Shown: positions 1 to 11,626 of the stretch, piece by piece
Position numbering within the stretch: position 1 is the first letter of the stretch
How the letters are laid out: every line of letters starts with the position of its first letter
Origin: Penicillus capitatus
Taxonomy: Eukaryota; Chlorophyta
Length of the DNA: 64,000 nt
Direction of reading: 5' to 3'
NCBI GenBank assembly: GCA_965649825.1
Contig: OZ287705.1
Location: 186,001 to 250,000, forward strand
The notes under the pieces: model-generated
Seen by the model: the letters and a program-made list of their open reading frames with translations, nothing else
Database searches by the model: none
Told to the model about the DNA's origin: nothing
Position numbers and translations under genes: made by a program

Positions 1-2651
1 AGAATGGAGTGATGCATTTCACAGCCGTCCGACTGCGAGGACTCAGAGAGAAGACGTACACCCTGCGCATCGACTACCGTTCCACATCCGAGCTGCAGAC
101 GCTGAACGTGAACTCTTCCTTCGTCCGTGTGACGATGCGACCCTGCAAGATCGGCGAGAGGACAGTCAGCCAAGAAGGCGAGAATCTGGAGTGCCAGGAA
201 TGCGGCCAGGGCGAGTTTCAGCCGTTTCCAGACAGGCACGAGTGCCTGCCCTGCAACGAAGTCGAGAACCACACTCAGTGCGATGGGAAAACGATCGTGC
301 CACGCGATGGATACTGGCACGCCACCTCGTTTTCGTTCGCTGCCCAGCAGTGCATTGGCCACGACGCCTGCAGATCGTCGAAGGAGGACGGGAAGACGCG
401 GACGGAGAAGCTCAGAGAGATTGCAAGAGAGGCGCACGAACGGGGCGAGCCTCTGCTTCACAACTTCAGAGAGAACAGCACGCTGTGCAAAAAGGTTATC
501 TAAACAACGTCGTTATCTCAGTGACATCTTTTCGCTGTGTGCAGGGTTATCAGGGTGTTCTCTGCGGCAGCTGCGAGAATGGCTACGGCAGAGAGGGAAG
601 TGTGTGTCGAAAATGCGGATCGCCTGCTGTGCGTGCCTTCATCCTGGCGATGCTGATCCTCTGGTCGTTTCTGTTCTTCACGTATTTCATTCGATCTGTG
701 CTGCTACTGGCCACGCGTATTGAGTTCAATAAGAGATTCAGTCAAGCGAGAGTAACGCAAATTAGACATCGGGCAGCGAATTCCTCTCCGTCCACATCGC
801 AGTCAACGACGAAAGCCGAAACCAGCCAAACTCCGAAGACAGATCTCGAGATGGCGTCAATGTCTTCGCTGGTGGAGGTTGTAGAATTGCCCTATAGCGA
901 AGCGAGGAGACCAGCTGCAAGTCAGTTGCAGGAACAGAATGATCCAGCAGGAAATGTGATGAGGGAGTCCAAGATGACCCACATTGAAAGACTGAGCAGA
1001 CTGAGAGCTTCAACGAGAAGCCAGGGACAGGAAGGTGCTGCACCGACTATCAGGAAACGACGACGCTTTCGAAAGGAAGGAAGGTTGGCACAGAAGCTCC
1101 AGACACTGCTCAATCCGACCAACTCCAACGTCGACATCGAGCCCCTGACTCTGGCCAATCCTGTCTCGGAAGTCCTCAAGGTGCCAGTTCTGTTCGATTA
1201 TTCTGTGTGCGAAGACCGACTTCGTGTATTCTTCAGATTCTTGTCAACTTCCTCCAAGTGACGTCCGTCGCACTCTCGATCAATATCGACTGGGAAGACT
1301 CTCTAAGACGGGCACTCTACGCAATAGGTACGTATCCAGCTAAGAAGAACATCTTTTCTTTTTCAAAATCCAGGTGCCATTGGCAATCTCTCTTCCGGCA
1401 CTGGATACCTCTCACTTGACTGTTTTCTAAACGAGAACGGTCATCCGAAGTCCCTTCGCCGGCTGACAATCACCATCCTCTATCCGCTGCTGATGTTCGT
1501 CGTCTACGTTTTCATGTGGGCAAGCTACAGCCTCATCAGGAGAAGAGGAAAGAGGTACTACATCGCTTGACGACTGACTGGATCCTCACAAGACCTTCTG
1601 CTGTTCTCTAGTTACTGGGGCCAGAGGATTCTGTTGACGTTTCTGGCGATCAACTATTTCATCTACATCGGCATGACCAAGAACCTGCTGCGCTTCTTCG
1701 CCTGTACGCACGTCAACGACGACAGAGAGGGATCGAACTGGCATCGCTTCGTCTGGGAAGAGGACACAGATGTCGAGTGCTACGAGGGTCGCCATGCGTT
1801 GCTCGTCGGCGTCCTCGTCCTTCCTCTCCTCCTCTCCGTCACCCTTGGATTCCCCTTAGGGATTCTCATAACCCTCAGACGCAACAAGAGTCAGCTGAAC
1901 GACGAGGGTTTCGTCCAGACGTTCGGATTCCTATACAGAGCCTACGACAGATACTACTGGGAAGTGGTCATCATGCTGCGAAAGGCAGTGATCGCTGCCA
2001 TCGCAGTGTTCGCCCATCGACTCGGCGCAACGCTCCAGGGCCTCATGTGCGTCCTGGTGATCGTCATCGCCCTGTCGGTGCATCTGGCGGCGCAGCCTTT
2101 TACGCGAGAGATTCCGCAGCTGAATTACCTGGAGACGTGCTCCCTCTCTGCAACCATCGCCGTCTTCGTTGCTGGGCTCATGATGAACGCGGACACAGTT
2201 GACCAGATGGACCGCGTCGCCCTCAGTGTGATAGCGATTCTCTTTGTCTGCTCCACTCTTCTGTTCATCCTGGTGCAGCTGGTGTTCGCCACCGAGGAGT
2301 TCATCGACATGAAACTGATCGAAGTGAAGGCAATGGAGATCCAGGAGGTGATCGATGCGCGTCTGCACGAGAAGGTGCATCGTCTGATTCAGCACTACGG
2401 AGCAACGGCGATCGTGACCATCCGAACACTCGTCCAGCTTTTGATGAGGCGTCCTCGTCAACGCAGAGAAACCGAAGTCGCTCAAGGTGTGTATTCGTAA
2501 ATTCCATTCAACACATGTGTCTTTATGTAATGCTTGATTCGTCGGCGAGAGCCGCCTCCATTCATGTTCGAGTGTTTTGAATGAATGCGTTTCTGTGTTT
2601 CTAGGTTCGTTCTACCGTCGTGTGGGCGAGGCTCAAGCGCACGCACCTTAA
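1..2651 (+). CDS. Giant beta-helix/multi-pass membrane protein, copy 0 (3' part)
   Basis: This is the 3' end of the first array copy; its 5' part lies left of the window. Exons by comparison with copy A: 1-494 (partial exon 10), 545-1180, 1237-1327, 1374-1554, 1612-2486, 2605-2651 (TAA). All introns are GT-AG (50, 56, 46, 57 and 118 nt) and restore frame. The visible part encodes the Cys-rich extracellular patch (C..C and CDG...DGYWH motifs), the EGF-like GYQGVLCGSCENGYG segment, TM1 (near 630-715), a basic cytoplasmic loop and the C-terminal membrane block with the motif FLYRAYDRYYWE. The intron after exon 11 and the motif SVTLGFPLG match copy C, whereas the intron after exon 10 matches copy B, so the copy is mosaic. 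Role is inferred only as a surface membrane protein, possibly a receptor or channel. Confidence 0.85.
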
Positions 2652-4246
2652 ACACCTGGTTATTTTTTGCTAACAGCACACAGTGGGGGATGCGATGTTT
2701 CATCAGATTCTTTTTTGTCATTCGACGTCTATCAAGCTTCGAACTGAGCTCAAGGAGGCTCAGTACCAATGCAGTCATTCAAACCTCTTACGGACATGGA
2801 GGTTCTACACCATGCATGATCCAGTCCGACTATCTTTTTTGAACGTTTTCCAATGAGCGTGCGCATCGTTTATTTGCGATGATCACTGCACGAGTGTATT
2901 TTTTTAAGTGTTTTGGCGCAGAGGATGTTGAGGTACCGATCGTCTTTAAGGTTATGGATTATGGCACTCGTCCGATCGCCGCAGAAATAGTCTTTCTCTC
3001 ACATAATCGCGCAGCAGTAGCTCCTTGGCGCGATGTTTCACTCTCTGGATAAAGCATCCCGTTTTGGATCTCTCTTGACCGACCTCCTCCGTGCGCGCAT
3101 GAGTCAGGTTTTCTTCCTCACTGCTGACGCCTCGTCTCGTTGTGCCAATTCGCAAACCACGCCGTTCAGCGGACTTCCCAATTAGCGGCTGTTCAATCGC
3201 CCTGTTATCAACGTTTGGAGAGGGGCTGGTACGTTGTGTCGACAGTGCACGAGCTTCGTAAAGAACGAACTGTTTGTTGCGTATGGCCTGTCTCCCTGTC
3301 CGTTTGTACTCAGACGCAAACTCTTGTTCGACGATACATTCTGGCATCTGATCCATGGGGTGCTCGGTGCCTTGTCACCACGTGAACGGGTGAAGGTGAT
3401 ATCCTTCGGCTTTTCTTTAACAACGTGAAGCTGTTATCGGCAACGGTGTGGACAGGCAGAAAAGCACTCTGCGCGGAACGTAAAGCAACACAACGCAACA
3501 GACGCTCCGTCTGTTTAGTTTCTTGCGGACCTGATAACGCCGCCTGGCTGTCAATCCGGTAACACTCAGATGCCCTCAATACGCAGACGAACGTTCCCTT
3601 GAGCTCAGGCTCGAACGATCTTCTGCTCGATGAGCGGACTTCCGAACAACGCAGGACAACGTCACTGCCCGGCGCAGTAATTTCTGCAAAACTGAGCTCG
3701 CACAAAACGCAGTTCCTTCTTGATCCCGCCGTCTTCGGCGACTGAACGAGCTCTCGCGCATCGCTCGATTGTCCATTTTCGGGATCTTCCGTCTCACCTC
3801 GGCGTCGTCTTTCACTGCGCTGACCGACATACGTGATCTTCCAACTGATCCACGTCTCTACACTTGACAAAGCACGGTGCCGAACGCGTTTACTGAGCTA
3901 GCTTGTGTTTGGACTTGCAGATTCCTGAGAGAGTATACTCGCGAGACGAAGTTGATGCGCAATAGCCAATCGTGGCACCCCGACGCCGCAGCAAAGGGCA
4001 TTGAGGAGCCATTGACAAAAGGAATGCGCAAAGGTCGAGATGGAACCTATGTATCACTTTACACCGTCACAAGGGATGTCTGTCGCGAGTGGGATCCGTG
4101 GTGGAAATGGCTACAAGATTGTCGCTCGTCTCCTAGCACAGATTGTCGTTTGAAGGGGACAAATCCAATCATCGATAGAAATGACGTGACAGAACCGGTG
4201 GTGATGGAGGACTTCATACGGCGTTCTCCTCATCGCGGAATGGATT
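2652..4246. repeat. Duplicated downstream flank of copy 0
   Basis: This block follows the stop codon and recurs nearly unchanged after copy A (17952-19541) and copy B (31669-33260). It holds no gene I can support. Minus-strand open frames at 2952-3356 and 3310-3870 correspond to one 340-codon frame in the copy A flank but are frame-shifted here, so coding is doubtful. A + frame near 3877-4275 is also open in the three flanks (motif WDPWWKWLQDC), but because the flanks are recent duplicates its conservation says little. After copy C only a short piece survives (near 44700-44800). Confidence 0.6.
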
Positions 4247-4728
4247 ACTGTCCATCAAGTGTCGTTCACTCCTGACGGCGACACCCAGGTTCTTTAATCT
4301 ACCTCGTCCGACAGCGGTCCAAGGAATATCATAACTATCAGGACCGAGAGTGTCGCCGAATGATCTGAGCGCGTACAGGTCGGTAGACGAGAGAAGTCGG
4401 ACGGGTATTCTTACACGAACATCGGTACGTCGTTATATAGGTAAACGTCACGTTAAGCGACAGTGACGTTCTGTGATCTAACGAAACGATTTTTGATGAA
4501 CGCATCGATCTTCTGAGTTGTCACCTCGGACGGCGAAAGACGTTCAAGACCCTATCTAGGTTGCTGTCTGTCCACGTTGAAAACGCGTCCCTGATACTGT
4601 CCACTGACCAAGGGCCAGGTTATGGTCAGCTCGTTTGAAGCGTGTTCGTCCTAGCCAACTCCTTCCGTTCTGTCCATTTTGCAGGATCCAACAAATCGCT
4701 CTTGTAATCGAGGCCAAATCTGAGCTCT

Positions 4729-5505
4729 TCAAAAGAGCAACGGGTGACTCTGTGGACAGAGGAATTGATTGCGTCCCGAGATCTCTACACGAGCTGATTC
4801 CATAGGCTGTGCGTTGCCGTCTTCAGGCGCCGAATCCTGCCTAGCAGCGTCCGAATCGTTCGCTCGACAAGACCGTTGGATGAGTGATGAAAGGGAGCGC
4901 TGAGTCTGAGATCTATCCCACGGTGCTCGATCCAAGCGACGAAAGCAGGTGAAGTGAATTGAGAACCGGAGTCTGCCACGATCATCTGAATCTTCCCATG
5001 CTTGCGCATCCAATCGTTGAGGAATTCTTCAACTCGTTCTCGCGTGGGAGAACACACTGTGCATGTCTCCACCTATCCGGAGAAGTAATCAACGGCAACT
5101 AGGATGTATTTTGACGGAGCTCTGGCCTGCTGTGACAATGGACCCAACACGTCGATGCCGACACGTCTGACACTTCGCTAGCTTCGATGGAGCCCAGATC
5201 TTCTCTGAATCTTCGCCTTTTCTACATCTGACAGGTTTCACAAGTCTTGGAACGTGCTCCGCAAATTTTCTTGCCACGGGACCATCTCACGGAGTCTTGG
5301 AGAGAGATAGCTTCAGATTTGCTGCCGAATAGTGCCCCCGTGCATGAGTGTCTCTGATCCACTCTCTAGCGTGCTCGTCAAGCTTCTGCTGACATGTCAC
5401 TGGGTAGGTACAGACTTTAGACGACGACGCAGATTCATTGTTTTCTTCATCGTTGTAGACAGACGACTCTTGTAACGGCACCGTTTCCCATCTGTCATCG
5501 TCCAT
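4729..5505 (-). pseudogene. Ty3-type integrase remnant, copy 1
   Basis: The - strand carries the integrase zinc-binding region (His residues in WIRDTHARGHY near 5350, then KTCETC near 5225) followed by the DDE catalytic core. Visible core pieces are YILVAVDYFSG near 5090, VADSGSQFTSPAFV near 4980 and SSNGLVERTIRTLLGR near 4880, supplying D, D and E. In-frame stops and frame changes between the zinc finger and the core, and one at about 5075, show that it is not functional. It is almost identical to 20024-20800 in the second interval and shares its lesions, so decay preceded the duplication. Confidence 0.75.
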
Positions 5506-6209
5506 CTCACTCTCAATCTCACACTTGCTTCGCTGGCGTCACACATTAAGAATTTATGGCGCGAGAGAAGGTCTGCCAATTGGTTTTCCGATCCGGCTTG
5601 AGATCTCACTAAGGGGTAGTCTCTCAGGACCTCTTCCATTCTTCTTAGCATGAGCATGCTCTGGCTCTTCCAATTCCACATCTTGGCAGACGCCCAGCTG
5701 TCTGTGAAGACAACAATCTACCGTCCCAGAGTCAAGTGACGAAACGTTCTCAACGCTTGCAACAGCGCATCCAACTCTATGTCTGAAGAGTGAGCCCATG
5801 GTTTCTTGTTTCTCCTCATCATTGCAACGTTGCCGCTTTCATCCATTAAAGCTGCACCATAACCGACGGCAGAAGCGTTACCACCATCCTCAATGACCCA
5901 CTCCCATTCCAGTAACCAAGCTGCTAAGAGTTTCTCTTGACAGGAGCGCAACGGACACTCCCAGAATCGTCCAAACTCTGTCGTCCGAAATCTTTCGGCT
6001 TCCGCCTTCTTCCATGGTTCTAACGTGCGAAGTATGACGTCTTGACACCAGGTATGACGATTCAATTGAAACAGCAGCCCTTCGACCGTCCTTAAATCCT
6101 TTGCACATCTCGGCTTGGGCAGATCGTTTAGCTTATCAAACCGTTGCTCGGTCTGATTCCTTCTCAAGGTACTCGACAGAATCGGTGCACCACTTGGATT
6201 TCTCGGCAT
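5397..6209 (-). pseudogene. RT connection and RNase H remnant, copy 1
   Basis: The frame 5718-6209 encodes the RT thumb/connection (NDLPKPRCAKDLRTVEGLL) and the start of RNase H (GYGAALMDESGNVAM, then ELDALLQALRTF). A stop near 5720 and a frame change separate it from 5397-5681, which continues RNase H (FTDSWA, then GSENQLADLLSR). These supply the Asp and Glu positions expected for a Ty3-type RNase H, but the frame is broken, so it is a pseudogene. The same lesions occur in the second copy. Confidence 0.65.
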
Positions 6210-6252
6210 TCAGCCGCCACTCATCACGACTGAGATCAGAGAAAACAATGTT

Positions 6253-7483
6253 CTAATCCCGCAAGTGTTCCTCTATGGCATCTGATCCCAATAACAAATC
6301 ATCAACATAGTAAAAAAACACTAGAGCCGTTCAGTTTTTTCACAATTCGGGACAGAGTTATAGACAGAGCCTTTTGAAAATGTCTCATGCTCGACAGCCA
6401 GCCAAAAGGGCATCTCTTGTATTGAAAGAATCGTGAATTGAAGGAAAAACCAAAAAAGATCCGAATCTCTGGAGCCAGAGGCACCTGCATGAATCCCTTC
6501 CGCATGTCGATAACGGACCAGACCGTCTTCTTCGGCATGTGCCCCAGTAAACGCATCCTGTCTATGGGAATTCCTTGCACCGAAACAGTCGCAGATTTCA
6601 GCGCTCGGAAGTCCATAACCACTCTGATCTTGTTTCCTTTCTGTGGCACGGGTATGAGTGGCGTCAGGATGGCGGGAGGCCTTGCCACTTCTTCGACTGC
6701 CCCGATCTCGACGACCTCTTGTATCTGGGCTTGAATCTGATCCTCCACGGCAGGTGCCAATGGACAACATGGAATCGCGAAGCAGTCGACGTGATCTTCG
6801 AGCCCGAGATCGTCCACACAGTAGTGCTTCACACCTGAAAGCTTCCTCTCGCACAGACGCGGGTATTTCTTCCAGAGGTCGTCCATCGACCGCTCTTCGT
6901 CCTCAGCATCATCGATGTCTGAGACTTCGCTGTCTTCCTTCCGCGTTACTGTGTTCAGCTTCTGGCGACGCTGCCGTTCCAAAGTGTCTCTCAGCAAGAG
7001 ACGCGACCCATCGACTTTCTTCAGAACGACTTGCTCGTCTGTCTTGACTTGGAATGCTGCTATCATGAATTTGCTTCCCAGCTGTTCAGGCCGGTCGCGC
7101 GCATTCCTCGGAGACATTTTGATCGGTTTTTCAGCACTTTTGATGCAGGGCTCGATCATCACACTTCCTGCGTTGCCAGTGGGCATCAACGCGGCGTCTC
7201 TGTTCAAGATTCGATACGGCAGTTGGAATCTCACTGACGATCTGGGGGCGAGAAAGGCGGATTTCCCCAAAGGTAATAAAATTAACGTTCCTTCTCTCCT
7301 AGGCTGAGTTGCTCTACGTTCGTCTTTTTGAATGTAAATTACAGAATCTATCGGTTCTGTACACATTTGGTCAATGAAATGGTCTGTACAGTTGTCTTCA
7401 TCAGGCCCTACTGAAGATCCTCCGCCTCCCAGGCCTGAGCTTGCCGGCGGAGGCGGTCGTTTGACATCACACAGTGAATGCAT
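6253..7483 (-). pseudogene. Ty3-type reverse transcriptase, copy 1
   Basis: A 393-codon frame (6302-7483) runs from a Pro/Gly-rich linker into a Ty3/gypsy reverse transcriptase. Visible motifs are LTPLIPVPQKGNKIRVVMDF, then VWSVIDMRKGFMQVPLAPE and FFQYKRCPFGW. The active-site YVDD lies just beyond the frame end: a run of T residues (6311-6317 on the complement) shifts the frame, and YVDDLLLGSDAIEEHLRD follows to a stop at about 6253. The same T-run shift is present in the second copy. It overlaps the protease frame by 17 nt in another phase, which could be an original frameshift site or decay. Confidence 0.75.
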
Positions 7484-8168
7484 CTTTCCGATCCATCCGG
7501 CAACTTAACACTGATCTGCACCTGCTACTGTCGACCGGTGCTTCCATCTTTGCGAGAGCTGGCAACCCCAGAATCACCTGCTGAGCGCTGTCGAGAACGT
7601 CGAAATCGATCTGGTGCAATGCCGGTGAGAATCCAAGATGCACTTCAAGAGTGACTCTTCCCAGACTCATTTCCACGGAGCCGTTGAATGCTCTCACCTT
7701 TTTCTTCACAGACTCATCAACAGACCACTCTTGACGCGATGCCAGCTTCAGCGGTATCGCATCAAGTCCGGCTCCTGTCTCGATCAGACATTTTCGACGA
7801 ATCACGTCGTTTGCATCAGCAGTCAGGCCGCACCTCAACTGCAATTGCTCACCAGGACTTCCCAAGTCAACCTCGATGACCTGATCGAGATTCTTGCTTG
7901 GCGGACTCTCCATGGGCGGCGCTCCAGTCTGTTGAGGCCTCGTTCCTCCCGAGATCTTCTTTTGCTTATTCAGCCACAGCCAGCAGCCTGCACGACGATG
8001 ACCTGGTTTCCCGCAGTAGTAGCAAAGAATGGGGGATCCCGGTCTGCCACCGCGTCTTCCCCTTCCTCTGAAAGTTCGGAATCCCGAACGGCTTCGTCTG
8101 GAGGGCTCGGATGGCTGGCCAGAATCGCTTTCCTGCCCTTGGCTCATCTGATGCACACCGTCAGCCAC
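7467..8168 (-). pseudogene. Gag zinc knuckle plus aspartic protease, copy 1
   Basis: This 233-codon frame has an Arg/Gly-rich stretch, then a CCHC zinc knuckle (CYYCGKPGHRRAGCW, the C-x2-C-x4-H-x4-C spacing of retroelement nucleocapsid), and then a retropepsin-like region. The active-site triplet here reads ETG (Glu codon 7779-7781), whereas the second copy keeps DTG at the homologous place. The downstream VILGLPAL motif is the usual second protease element. Loss of the catalytic Asp and an early frame end mean that the protease is dead in this copy. Confidence 0.75.
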
Positions 8169-8213
8169 AGCTCCCGAGTGCTCGTCTTCTAGATCACCCT
8201 TGTCGTTGAGGTG

Positions 8214-8444
8214 TTAATCTTCCGCTTCTGCAGCTCTCAATGAGACGCTCTTGTGGTTCTCAGCTCCCCTCTGCAGAGTCATCTTCCACTTCAGAGATCT
8301 CTTCGCTTCTGCCGCGATCGTTTCGATCAACAGTTCATCCACGTCGTACTTGTCTTCTAGTCGATTCCTCGGTCTTAGAGCGAGCTTGGCCAGCAAGATC
8401 TCTCTTGCCCTCGGCAGCAAAACAGACTTCGAAACCGTCTTCAT
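8214..8444 (-). pseudogene. Gag C-terminal fragment, copy 1
   Basis: This is a Leu/Arg-rich segment (motif REILLAKLALRPRNRLEDKYD) between the gag N-terminal part and the zinc knuckle. In the second interval the same frame starts further upstream (23581-23877) with KCICERDADTHSFV. Here that upstream part is cut by the LINE-type insertion ending at 8530. It is assigned to gag only from its position. Confidence 0.5.
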
Positions 8445-8514
8445 TCTCTGGCGGTATCGTATTACGAACGAGTGGGTGTCCGCATCTCGCTCGCAGATGC
8501 ACTTGAGCAGATAC

Positions 8515-8530
8515 TTTTCGGCGTCTAGAT
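8515..8530. repeat. Target-site duplication, left copy (16 bp)
   Basis: TTTTCGGCGTCTAGAT here is repeated at 10165-10180. The uninterrupted site occurs once in the second interval (near 23883-23898), which proves that the sequence between the two copies is an insertion. Confidence 0.9.
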
Positions 8531-10164
8531 ATATAATTGGTGGTGCTTACAGCCCTTTTTCAAGTTAAACATCAAAGGCGCATCTGTTGTCCGTACTAAG
8601 GCTGACAATCATCAGGACTCAGAGCAGGAATGACTTTGCAGAGAATGGGATAATAAAGTGTGGATCAGGAGACACCTCGGGGGGTGCTGGGAGGCCGTGT
8701 GAACGGGCGGATGGGTAAAACCATGTAATCGAGGGTAGCGAACGCCGTCTTGGGGTCCTTCAGATGCTCGAAAAGAGTCTTCGACACGAAGACTTTCAGA
8801 TTTCTGCTGGGCGTCCATTCTGGGAGGGGCTGACCAGCCGGATCGCGTTTGCGTCGGTTCATGCGGTGTGGAGCTGCGAAGTGCTCTTCTGCGAGTTCGG
8901 GTGCAGGGATCTGCCAGCGAGAAGCATTCTGATCGGCGATGGCTGCGATTGCGTCTTCCGGGTCTATGTCCAGATCAACATTGTTGATGACCACGGGGAC
9001 TTTGTCCTTGGTTGGCGAGAGGTACGGATTGTTGACTGTGAACGTGCCGATGTCCGGCAGTTCAAGATCCCAGGAGTCTCCTGCGCATTCTAGGCAGCGG
9101 TCCAAAGATTTCTCGAAGGGCTCCCTAAGATCCGCGCGGACTTGAATGTAGTATCTGCCTCCGTGATCTGTTCGGATGTCTTCGACGAAGCTCTTGAAAT
9201 TCTTGATCTTGAGCTTCTGCTCCAAGCTGATTCCAAGCTGGCGGAACGACGGGCGGTCTCCCTTCAGCTTCACTGGGCACAGCTGGAAGCTTCTCTCGTC
9301 GCATCTGATCTGGGCTTTGAGCTCCTGGGTTTTCCTTCTGAGCTCTCTGGCCTGGGCGTTCCGTTGCTGCTGTGCTGGAGACTTCGTGGGCAGGGCCTTT
9401 CGGGCGGCCTCTCGGTACGATTTGGGAGCAGCGCTTCCGGATTCTGTTGCAGCTTGATTTCTGTCTGCCGGAGCGGGGGGCGTGGTGTGGGCGGCGGGCG
9501 GTGACCAATCCGTGATGCTGTGAGAAAATAGCATGCAGGTGTGTACCTCGTGTAACTTGGCAATAAACTGGGAGGTAGGTGCGCGTTGCGGGTGTTTTTC
9601 CGGAACGAAGGCCTTGACGACTGTCTCTATGTAATCCGTTGCCGAGCGGATGTCATCAGAGAGAGCTCTGAGGAATGCGCTCGGCGGCACCGAGTGTCTG
9701 GAGCGACAGAGTCGATGCGTGAGTTTGCGAATATTCGTCAGGCAGATCTGGGGCTTCCGACGCCAAGAGGAGCTGGTTGCGCAGGTTCTCGAGTCTGTTC
9801 ACTAGAACCAACTGGGCTTCGTCTTTCCTTTCGTGCGCCGCCAGGTAGTCGCTGATCTTCGAGATGAGCGTGGCGGGTTCCACGCTCGCAGCGATGTGTG
9901 TAGGGCAGGCCTGGAGGGCAGTGTTGACGAGGATGAGCTCCTTCTTGCTCATCGCTTCGAGCACCTTCGGGGACAGGCGCAGGTCGCGCCTGTACCTGAC
10001 CGTGTTCGCGGCCTGCGCCACCGCCGTGCGCACCGGGTCGGGGGCGGTGTCAGGACCTCCGGTCTGCGAGCCTGAGGGCTGCATCGTTCGCTTTAGTGCG
10101 TGCGGGCACCGTCGTTCGGCAAGGGTTTGAGCGCGGCAGAACGAAAGTGTCGTACGGAGGTGGA
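8531..10164 (-). mobile_element. LINE-type insertion carrying only an ORF1-like frame
   Basis: This 1,634-bp insertion is present in the first interval and absent from the second. It is flanked by a 16-bp target duplication, a length typical of target-primed reverse transcription. It is more GC-rich than its host element and contains one ORF1-like coding unit on the - strand but no endonuclease or reverse transcriptase. I see no poly(A) at its 3' end (8531 side), which begins with an AT-rich ATATATAATT. It could be an ORF1-only derivative comparable with mammalian HAL1 elements, mobilised in trans. That reading is inference. Confidence 0.75.
8665..10084 (-). pseudogene. LINE ORF1-like protein, frame-shifted
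   Basis: Two overlapping frames, 9656-10084 (starts MQPSGSQTGG) and 8665-9690, read as one protein of roughly 470 aa with a frameshift around 9660-9690. The N-terminal half is helical and basic. A Pro/Ala/Gln-rich linker and an Arg/Lys coiled stretch follow. The C-terminal half looks like an RRM-type ORF1 domain: KVPVVINNVDLDIDPEDA is a first strand and helix, and RNLKVFVSKTLFEHL followed by YMVLPIRPF resembles the C-terminal part of LINE ORF1 proteins. No zinc knuckle is visible. ORF1 proteins bind the element RNA, and this copy is interrupted. Confidence 0.55.
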
Positions 10165-10180
10165 TTTTCGGCGTCTAGAT
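10165..10180. repeat. Target-site duplication, right copy (16 bp)
   Basis: Second copy of the 16-bp TTTTCGGCGTCTAGAT direct repeat flanking the LINE-type insertion. Confidence 0.9.
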
Positions 10181-10202
10181 CGACTCCTACCTCGATGATC
10201 AT

Positions 10203-11068
10203 TTATCCCAAGTAGGATTTGATTTCACTCCACACCGTTTCGAGCGTTCGTTCTTCTTCCTTCGTCGTTATCTTTAAGTCCGACGGCAGGCTGCTCATGC
10301 GACGGCGAACGATGGACTCGATTCCTGCAGACATGGTGGCCCCGGTTTCTTTGGATTGATCGAACGATTCCAGAAGAACGAAGATTCTCTTGTTGATGAA
10401 TCTGTGCGATATTTCGAGTCGACCCAGTAATCTTTCATGCAAATTCTGCGTCCACACAGTGATACTCATCAGCTCTGTCTGTTGGATGGTCAGTGGCGAC
10501 TGAGAGAATGATCCTGCATTCAAATCGGACGTTCTAGATCCTTTGCTTGTTGCTTCTGACTGTGCTGCTGTCATGGGTCGACAAAGTGGATCTACAATCC
10601 TCGTCAGGACCACCGGCGCCGTCATACAAACATTATCCAGAGCCATCTCGCCAGTCCTGGGTACTCGCCATTCAGCAAGGACGCGCACAACGCGATCGCC
10701 GGATTGAGGCAACGCGTCAACAGAGTTGTGCCTTGTTTCTACAGACTTCTTGCTGAGTCGACGGCTCGGTCAGTCGCGACACTTAGTCTTCCTTCTCTGA
10801 CTGCTTGGGTGAAGTCCATGTACACCGCAGCTGCTTGTTCTCGCGTCAACGGACGTTGAAATACGCCACCCGGAAAAATCTTGCGGTTTCTTATAGGTGC
10901 GACATTCTCCGTCCACAGCTCCACTGCCATGGAGTTCAACGCGAAATCTAGGACGACTGCGACTGTAGCGAGTCCGGCTGCAGTCGCATGTGAGCATCGC
11001 TCCGAAACCATGTAAACAAGCGTTACCAGCGTGGTAAGCAACAGCTCCAAAAGCTGAACCGCGATCAT
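10203..11068 (-). pseudogene. Ty3 gag N-terminal fragments, copy 1
   Basis: Two frames, 10739-11068 (starts MIAVQLLELLLTTLVTLV, then RPLTREQAAAVYMDFTQAV) and 10203-10712 (ends WSEIKSYLG and stop), lie where gag is expected upstream of the zinc knuckle. The first begins with a hydrophobic stretch. They are in different phases and separated by a stop, so gag is broken. Both have counterparts at 24457-24786 and 23921-24430. Assignment rests on position within the element; I do not see a diagnostic gag motif. Confidence 0.5.
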
Positions 11069-11120
11069 GTCTTAAACAGAATGTCCGATGACAAGAGTTG
11101 TCAACATTTATCTCTCGTCT

Positions 11121-11626
11121 CGACACGAGGGAAGGATGCGACGAATGAACTAGTGGAAAGTGCGTTATATCTGAATACCCCAGAACTGACGGTGTGTTCT
11201 CCAAAACTGACGGGAGAAATGAAGGCGATATACTCACGTCATGGATGACCACATTCTGATGACTACATAGCACCTTCGTTTTCCTCGCTGTTCTTTCCTC
11301 GAAACTAATGAAACGCTATGATGACAGAATTTATGCGGAATGTGGAAACTGCTTTAAATCCCGACCAGTCATTTGGTCGTGAACGAACGGATCTCTTCTT
11401 TGCACATTGTCTAGTACGCGACACGTACCCCAGAGATCCAAACGCACCAACATTCGTTTTTGTACACGCAAGTCCGGCAGTTTAGGTTGACTCCGTGCGT
11501 CCTGCAGTCTTCATTAACTCCGTTTCCCCTTCAGCAAAAAACGCATCCGGTTCGGAGAACAAGAGTACACGGTTCTTGAGCGACAAGACAGCTCTGGCTT
11601 CCCTAGGCAGTCGGCTAAGCTTTCTC
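11121..11626. promoter_or_regulatory. 5' flank of copy A
   Basis: This 500-bp stretch precedes the start codon of copy A and is nearly identical before copy B (24841-25344). Before copy C (37640-38135) it is similar but clearly more diverged upstream of about 37800 and again in the last 60 bases before ATG. It presumably contains the promoter and 5' UTR of the array gene. No TATA box or gene is evident; open frames here are short and antisense. Confidence 0.5.

Larger units (their letters stand above)
4247..11120 (-). mobile_element. Decayed Ty3/gypsy retrotransposon, interval copy 1
   Basis: Read on the - strand the order is gag (11068 to about 8214), CCHC zinc knuckle and protease (8168-7467), reverse transcriptase (7483-6253), RNase H (6209-5397) and integrase (to 4729). 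RT before integrase is the Ty3/gypsy order. Boundaries are estimates: 4246 and about 11120 are where the interval between copies B and C stops matching. I found no clear pair of LTRs. The 4247-4660 stretch, just beyond the integrase, may be LTR material because related pieces occur without pol at 35303-35420 and 36440-36755. Frames are interrupted many times, so the element is dead. It is split by a LINE-type insertion at 8531-10164. Confidence 0.8.

Noticed and set aside
1931-2485. Minus-strand 184-codon frame antisense to exon 14, repeated in each copy
   Set aside because: His/Asp-rich shadow of the membrane-spanning exon; repeated only because the gene is.
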